A DNA stretch of 64,000 nucleotides from Polytrichum commune (taxonomy: Eukaryota > Streptophyta > Polytrichopsida > Polytrichales > Polytrichaceae), in contig OX485804.1 in NCBI GenBank assembly GCA_950295325.1, positions 26,476,001 to 26,540,000 of the forward strand, given 5' to 3'. Position numbers and translations under genes: made by a program. Positions 58,101 through 64,000 of the stretch are shown here, one piece after another. Within the stretch, counting starts at the first letter, position 1. Every line of letters begins with the position of its first letter. The notes beneath the pieces are model-generated. The model did not search any database and was not told the DNA's origin. It worked only from the letters and a program-made list of their open reading frames with translations.

Positions 58101-59924
58101 TTGGCATCAATACAAACTCTCTCCTTACTTCAGAAGTCTAATAAAATTCACTTTCAATGGCGGCAAGAAAACCATTCCATAAATTAGGGGAACAGAATTA
58201 GGCAGTGGACCAACACACATGCGCGCTCACCGACAAAGTGACCAGAGAGGATTCTGCCTCCACGTTGCACAAACTTCGGAATTACCAGCATTAAATTTAG
58301 GTTTCTTGATTGCACACATCCATGGAACAACACATCAAATATATTAGCCTGAATTCATCCTCCAAAGAGGTATTGTATAACACTCGGAACTATGCAATTT
58401 ACACACATCTCAAATAAATTCACAAACTGAATCAGCCTCACAGGACCAGGGGAAGCAGGTAAGAGAAATCTAAGTACTTGTGCTGGTCACGAAGACTGAC
58501 GAGCTGAATTTTGTGCAGCTGAAAGTGGTATGTCTGGTCAAGCACTGCACCCTTCAAAGTTTGCAGCTCCTGAATCAGATCTTCCTTATCGGTGTGGCGG
58601 AAGAACACTAACTTCCGTGACTTCACTTCAGCTGTGGGTCCCCTCGCCATGGCAGCACATTGGGTCACTCTCTCCAATGCTTCTGTAGCTGGGTTCTGGC
58701 CGTTCTTACAAGAAAGTTCTGCGATCAAGAATCACCCCAAGAGTCATATGCACATATTTGGCATTCATTAACCAAACTTACAGAGCCCGAATCCAAAAGC
58801 TAGGGTCAAGTGGGTTTATATTTCTATGTTCTACAGAGAAAAGCAACATGCCTTGCCCCCCCCCCCCCCAAAGATCCTTTCTATGTGGACTAAAACAGAA
58901 ATCAGAATATGAAAGTTGCAATGAAAACTTTGTAACCAAGAATCACCCCAAGAGTCTTGTGCATATGTTTGGCATTCATTTACCAAACTCACAGAGCTCG
59001 TATCCAAAAGTCAGGGTTAAGTGGGTTTTGCAATTTCTATGTTCTACAGAGAAAAGCAACATGTCTTGCCCCTCAAAAATCCTTTCTATATGGACAAGGA
59101 AAGAAAACAGAATATGAAAGTTGCACTGAAAATCCTGTGGCCAAGAATCACCCTAAGAGTTTTGTGCATATTTTTGGCATTCATTTACCAAACTCACAGA
59201 GCTCGTATCCAAAAGTCAGGGTTAAGTGCGTTTGGCACTTCTATATACAATACAGAGATAAGCAACATGTCTTGCCCCCCAACATCCTTGTATATGGACA
59301 AAGATGAGAACACAAATTCCCACTGTGACAGTTGCAATGAAAAATTTGCGACCAAGAATCACCCCAAGAGTCTTATGCACATGTTTGGCATTCATTGTCC
59401 GAACTCACAGAGCTCGTCTTTAAATGTCAGGGTTAAGTGGGTTTTGCAATTCTATATGGTAAATAAAGAAACCAACATGTCTTGCCCCCCCCCCCCCCAA
59501 AAAAAAAAAACATTCTTTCTATATGGACAAAGATAGAGAGCAGAATTTCTCAATGTGACAGTTGCAATGAACACTCTGCGACCAAGAATTACCTCAAGAG
59601 TCTTATGCACATGTTTTGGCATCCATACACCAACAGCTACAGAGCGCAAATCCAAATGCCAGGGTTAAGTGGCTTTTGCAATTCTGTGTTCTACAGAGAA
59701 AACCAACATGTCGTAACCCCCCGCATCCTTTCTAGATGGACGAAGAAAGAAAGCAGAAGTCACGAATATGGCAGTTGCAATGAAGGTTGGAGGAAGGAAA
59801 CGAAGAGAATTATACTTGAGTTGATTTTTCCGGAGTTGCATGATGTCGGAGAACTTGGAATTGACCCCGAGCTATTTGAAGTAGCAGGTGAAGCTGCCCT
59901 GTCTGCCTTATTTCGTTCCTTCAT
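55184..59924 (-). CDS. Multi-exon coiled-coil protein of unknown function, frame broken in exon 3
   Basis: Seven exons with GT-AG borders can be chained: 59924-59816 (start MKERNKADRAA), 58718-58478 (alternative end 58442), 57282-57211, 56492-56395, 56252-56073, 55942-55883 and 55447-55184 (stop). Phases agree at every junction except through exon 3. There the first part reads ALEKTVADLES and the last part LVQKLHEQEAQA in another frame, so 72 bases should be one shorter or two longer. The product, about 340 residues, is rich in Leu, Gln, Glu, Lys and Arg with heptad-like spacing (HNLELDLQVQYHNLKKLKYK; RLLSRLTKENNRFLDLRDRI; EQRVKQIQEYEDKAKKLRGQ). It is probably a long coiled coil. No catalytic domain and no family is recognised. 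It is either a recent pseudogene or has a one-base sequence error. Confidence 0.7.
55549..55745 (+). repeat. Dispersed repeat family B, copy 2
   Basis: Lies in the last intron of the coiled-coil gene. Aligns with 8008-8205. This copy is richer in AACCGGTT motifs (at about 55593, 55610 and 55706). Confidence 0.6.
56861..57130 (+). repeat. Direct repeat pair, period ~180 bp
   Basis: Blocks GTCGGTTCTTTTTGCACTTTG...GTCAACACC...ATAGATAGTTTTGGTAACAACAATCAC (about 56863-56955) and GTCGGCAGTTTTGGCACTTTG...GTCAGCACC...TAGATGGTTATGTTAACAACAATTAC (about 57040-57130). In intron 3 of the coiled-coil gene, close to exon 3. Confidence 0.7.
57720..58478. repeat. ~470-bp tandem duplication carrying a copy of the exon 2 donor end
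   Basis: Sequence from GTGGACCAACACACA to the end of exon 2 is present twice (about 57732-58100 and 58204-58478). The copies share GTGACCA(A/G)(G/A)(A/G)AGGATTCTG, CCAGCATTAA(G/A)TTTAGGTTT, CCTGAATTCATTC and a CACAGGA(A/C)CAGGGGAAG block that contains the 3' end of exon 2. A (CA)n microsatellite (57741-57764) sits at the start of the first copy. The exon-like end in the first copy is altered and not expected to be used. Confidence 0.8.
57741..57764. repeat. (CA)n microsatellite
   Basis: Twelve uninterrupted CA dinucleotides in intron 2 of the coiled-coil gene. Confidence 0.95.
58720..59790. repeat. Tandem array, ~205-230-bp unit, five copies, containing copies of an intron acceptor
   Basis: AAGAATCACCCCAAGAGTC(T/A)T recurs at about 58728, 58939, 59143, 59354 and 59585 (periods about 211, 205, 211 and 231). 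Each unit then has TTTGGCATTCAT(T), CAGAGC(T/C)CG, CAGGGTTAAGTGGGTTTT, TCTACAGAGAAAA and a CTTGCCCC run. The array fills intron 1 of the minus-strand coiled-coil gene. The first unit provides the acceptor of exon 2 (GATCGCAG on the complement), and the other units hold altered versions of it. C runs of 14 at 58856-58869 and 59485-59498 are parts of units. Confidence 0.9.
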
Positions 59925-59934
59925 ATTTTTTCCT

Positions 59935-61960
59935 CCTTCCTCACGGTTGCTCGAACTTTTTTACAAGCTTCTTACGTCAACAATCATCCGACATGGGTTT
60001 CTGCGACATCTTTCAGCATTAGATGATTTGTCTTCCTCGATGTATATGACGAGTTCGAATTAGCTCGATTTGAGCTATCTACTAATTGCACATACAACAC
60101 CTTTTCCACATGCATTCAATCCAATCATCAATGTTGAACGACTGCAGCAACGACCATGGGATGGGATGGGATTGGATGGGTAATTTCTCGAAAAACATGA
60201 AATGATCCGCGATGCATGAAACACAATAAGGAATAGTGCTCGAGGATGAAGGAATGAATGCCCTGTTCATCTTTGATAATCTGCAAGCTACGCAGACATG
60301 ATGACAATCGATGGACGGGAAGCTCGTCGTACTTCACAGCCATAGCGAGCAGTCGGAGTATCTCAAGGTCCAATTGTGTTGAAGATTGTTGAAGATTGCC
60401 TCCTACCAGCTCCAGTGGTACTCAATGGAAATTAAATCTTGGCTAATCACTCTCAACTTATGTATAGCTCGGTATATCACATTCTGGTGGATGGCAATGT
60501 CAAAGAGTAAGATCATGCAGTTTGTTGTGGGGAGGATCGGCTGGACCGACCACCCATAGCCGTTGCTGCTTCTGCACAGTTATGTCAAGTTTGCTTTGAG
60601 TTCAAGGAACATGATGAGGATGCAGATGCACCGTGAAGGTTCAAGTTCAGCACATTTGCACACACCTTCAATTCGATCCCACTGTTTCTTGCGGATTCTT
60701 GGCAAGATTCTTACAGAAATCATCAAATCTTCATCAAGTCTGTGAGTCTACCCATGGTTGGAAAATCTTTTTGGTACTCAATCATGATGCATCTGCTTAT
60801 AGCCCTCGCATTGTTTGACATGCAATCTACGTCAGCCTTTGCTGCTGGCTCACACAATTAGCTCCGCTCTCAAATCCTTACCCTCGTTCAATGCAAACTT
60901 AATGAAATCAGCTGCAATAACTCCACTGGGATGTTTTTAGGCACGTGTTGACCCCATCAAGCGGTGTTGGAAACCTTTGATTCTGCAGGGCATTGATCCA
61001 CAGCTAAACTTGCTGTTGTCAGCATACATTTGTGAGCAAGATTTCGCATGCAATTTCATGTGTCTACACTCTTTCAGTGAGCGCATTGACAGATTTACCT
61101 CCATCATCAATTCCCCCAAAGTCCAAATGCTGATGATGAGTCATGAACCTCGACTCTTGATTGCGTTTTTGCACAACCCGATTGCGCAGATAAGCAGATC
61201 ATAAGTAGGTGATGTAATCCGATGGTTCATGCAATCCTCCTACCCCAGGCTAGGCTGTTTCTTTCTTTCCGAGGCTCCTGGCTCTTTTCCAGGCGGACGG
61301 TGGAGATTTGATCGCAAGGGCGCTGCAAAAGATGGATGAGGAGGTGAAAAGTTCCCCAACCAGAGGCGACCCTTCGCAGTTCGGCCTGCTTTGACGATTC
61401 ACAAGCCAACCACAAGGCCAAACCTTCTCTCATCCATCTCCACCTTCATCCATCCTGGAGGCTGGATGAATTCTTGCTCACATAAAGCGCTTCTAGTTTT
61501 ATTAAACCCCACGGCCTCCCCACCGCACTTCAGCTGACAAGGTTTTAGCTTAATTTTTTTACTGCAAACTTGACGAGTAAACACCAAAGTAAATACGATA
61601 GGTAACTCTGAGCTGAGGTGGCATCCTACGTGGATCCTACATGGCATAGCTGGATTATGCGATGAAATATGGCTGTTGAGGTAAGTTACTTGTGTAAGTT
61701 GCTCAAAGGTTTTGGCAATATGAAGTTGACACATCATAAAGGGGAGTCTTAGTCACGGGGGGTGCACGTGGGTGCACAAAGAGGTACAAATTATACATGA
61801 AGTACGGGTGTTCTTTATTTTAACTTTGTAAATATACTAGGTGTATTATTCATATAATCCTTGTTGTATTTCTACTTTTAAGCTCATAATCAATTATAAT
61901 GAGGTGTGTAATTTACAAGGGGTTCAAATCAATATTTCATTCAATATGTGAATCACATTC
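59935..61960. other. Upstream region of the coiled-coil gene; no further gene supported
   Basis: A plus-strand frame ending at 60063 crosses exon 1 of the minus-strand gene and is taken as its shadow. Further frames at 60082-61737 lack domains. The sequence is less AT-rich than elsewhere near 61220-61500. Small ATGGGATGGGATT repeats occur at 60155-60180. Confidence 0.45.
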
Positions 61961-61979
61961 ATCCCTAAATTTTAGGTTT

Positions 61980-63060
61980 TAGGACGAGAGGGAAACAAAA
62001 GCTTATCTTGGTGTTCAAATTTCATGCCAGTATGTAGTGTTCCTCATTGAATTATTCAGGGATCGATTTTCTCATCTAGATGTACCACTAAGCATTGTAA
62101 GATCTGATGTTTGTGAAGTATTCTTCAGTAAAGTTGGAGGAATGATACAAACTGAGAGGACATATGATGGTTGTGTTCTAGTAGAAAGTGTTGGTACATT
62201 GGCTAGAATTGTAGAATTTGAGGTTGATCCTAAGAGTCAAAGTATTAATATAGCTCATGATAATTAAACAAACTTGCATTTGATCTATCCTTGACCTTGA
62301 TGGAAATGCCCCTCATACAAATTTGGGGATTACACGAGTATTTTGACAAATGAGTAATTTGTGGCAGCACTACATGAGGGTTTTGTTGATGCACAAACAA
62401 CATGTGCACAACTAGGGGTGAAGCCAATGCAGACCTTGCTTAGATGTCAGCAGTCAACTCCTTGGGAGCATGAGAGACACATAGAGGCACAATTTATAGA
62501 GACATGGGAGAGGAGGATGAATGTGATTCTACTCACATTCTTGGAAGTGCAAAACCATATGTGGTTGATGAACATGGTCCAAGTGCGGAAGGCACTGATG
62601 TCGAGCTTATAGTGTTTGATGACATTCGGTGACTAGTGTATTAGTGAATTAAGATATGCTTTGGATGAGCATGAAGGAAATCCATTACAACTCTCTATGT
62701 TGCTATTTGTTGAAGTGGATGGGTCCAAAATCTACAAGAGTACCTTGGTTAGTGAGTTGAATGGTAATCTCATGTTTTCAAAGATAGGCTCACCAAAATC
62801 AAGTATGGTTTGTTGTATATCAAACCTAAAGTTTGACTATCTAGAGCCAGAGATGATGATTACTTATTAAAATTGGGATGTGATGGTGCGGTATCGTTTG
62901 CCTTTCAAGTAATAGTTGAAGGAGTGGAGAAAAGAAGGGGAAAAAGCAAGTTGGCCAAAGCATTGACCACCAAGACTTCATATTTGGAAATGATCTATAG
63001 GACGCGCCGCAAAATCAGCAATAGGTGGATTGAGTATTGATAATCAGTTGACCTTTTGGA
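61980..63060 (+). pseudogene. Decayed, probably transposon-derived protein-coding sequence
   Basis: Coding sense shifts between frames. 62037-62267 reads LIELFRDRFSHLDVPLSIVR, SDVCEVFFSKVGGMIQTER and TYDGCVLVESVGTLARIVEF. 62361-62630 reads HIEAQFIETWE, then in another frame EEDECDSTHILG and VELIVFDDIR. 62661-62870 reads VEVDGSKIYKSTLVSELNGN, then in another frame KDRLTKIKYGLLYIKPK; a KRRGKSKLAKA segment follows near 62930. Several stops and frameshifts occur, so it is dead. The make-up (a conserved core followed by an acidic linker and a basic tail) recalls multi-domain transposon proteins, but the family is not identified. Confidence 0.45.
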
Positions 63061-64000
63061 TTGGCCTCCAAAGATGAATAGGAATATATTGGTATCAAAA
63101 TAAGAATGGGTCTATGTGGACCTATGATTTGTATTGTAGAATCAAATTTGTATGAGTTACATCCAATGAATGAATGATTGTCTAATAATATCATTAATGA
63201 TAATTAAATATGTTTTGCTAAGAGATAGATAGACATACAAACAAGATAGAAATTAGAGTAAGTGACATTGTCGCATGTAATAGGGGAACGGACATGAATA
63301 CGTAGAATTATATATGAGAAGTTTTGGCAAGAAAGACCAATGTTAAACACAGTGTGTGATTGTGACAATTTGTTTGTGGCATGGCAATCTGTATGAATTA
63401 ATATTTCATAAGATATACATTTTGATCTACTTATGAGTCCAAGGAGTGGAGAGAAGCAAAGTGAAGAGAAGATAGATAAAGGGTGTCCAAGCCAGATTGG
63501 ACAAATCGAACTATGAGAGGAGTCGTTTGAATAAGTAGGGAACTTGCATTAAAATTGTGTGATAAACAAAGTTGGAATAGGCTATATTCTTTCTTATGAA
63601 AAGAACATGGTGAAATTGAGCGTCAAAGGGTCACAACATGAATTAAGAATGAAAGGGAGACTTCAAGAGAGATATATTGACTATAGCTTAAATGGACTCG
63701 AAGGAACTAGTTTGAGAGACAATTACATCAGTGAAAATCACGGGGAGGTCACTTCATTGTCAAGTTGACACCACGTGCGGACAAAGTTTGCTACCCCTAT
63801 ATTACATGCCATATATAATTTTAAAATTTATGATATTTTTTCTACATATACATAACCATTGATAGTATTTTTTGTATACTTTTTTGAAATTTTTAGTCAT
63901 CTTTATTTTTTTTAGTAATTGTTTTAGTTCAATTATGTGTCATTCTAGTTAGAAATGGTATGTTTTATGAAAAAAACAAATCATCAAATTTAGTTACCAC
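63061..64000. other. AT-rich sequence, nothing recognised
   Basis: Strongly AT-rich at the right edge (63780-63980). The 69-codon frame at 63559-63768 has no domain or splice context. Confidence 0.5.

Noticed and set aside
59482-60063. 193-codon plus-strand frame
   Set aside because: Its first half is repeat-array sequence, and its second half is antisense to exon 1 of the coiled-coil gene, whose phase fits the downstream exons.

Overview
The window is nuclear DNA of a plant. It has spliced genes with GT-AG introns, a Ty3/gypsy retrotransposon, a plant-type LINE, miniature inverted-repeat elements and long repeat-filled gaps. The one recognisable housekeeping gene resembles plant quinone oxidoreductase-like proteins but looks rather diverged, so a non-seed plant or streptophyte alga is possible; this is inference.

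Layout. (1) 1-12.5 kb: no gene seen; several inverted-repeat (MITE-like) elements, two with TAA target duplications typical of PIF/Harbinger, plus dispersed repeats. (2) 12.5-29.3 kb: one decayed LINE (ORF1 with a CCHC knuckle; ORF2 with endonuclease, reverse transcriptase and a zinc-knuckle tail). It is split by a 9383-bp Ty3/gypsy element (19256-28638) flanked by the 5-bp duplication TAGTG. The gypsy has an uninterrupted 2086-codon gag-pol frame, but its two termini do not match: 61 bp on the left, and on the right a 2091-bp block built of two near-identical 678-bp inverted arms around a 735-bp spacer. (3) 29.3-42.5 kb: intergenic, with an 87-bp tandem array and dispersed repeats. (4) 42.7-47.3 kb, minus strand: a zinc-free MDR (quinone oxidoreductase-like) gene with five resolved exons; intron 1 carries three decayed tandem copies of the end of exon 1. 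(5) 50.3-53.7 kb: exon fragments of unrecognised genes, two of them with internally duplicated protein modules, and a plus-strand exon with a reader-like look. (6) 55.2-59.9 kb, minus strand: a multi-exon coiled-coil gene of unknown function whose introns contain tandem copies of its own splice boundaries and whose exon 3 breaks the frame. (7) 60-64 kb: non-coding sequence and a decayed, probably transposon-derived reading frame at 62.0-63.1 kb.

The genes do not form a pathway. The main story is nested transposition and local tandem duplication that captures exon-intron boundaries. The least ordinary object is the gypsy element with unequal, palindromic ends and inward-facing primer-site-like motifs at both ends.
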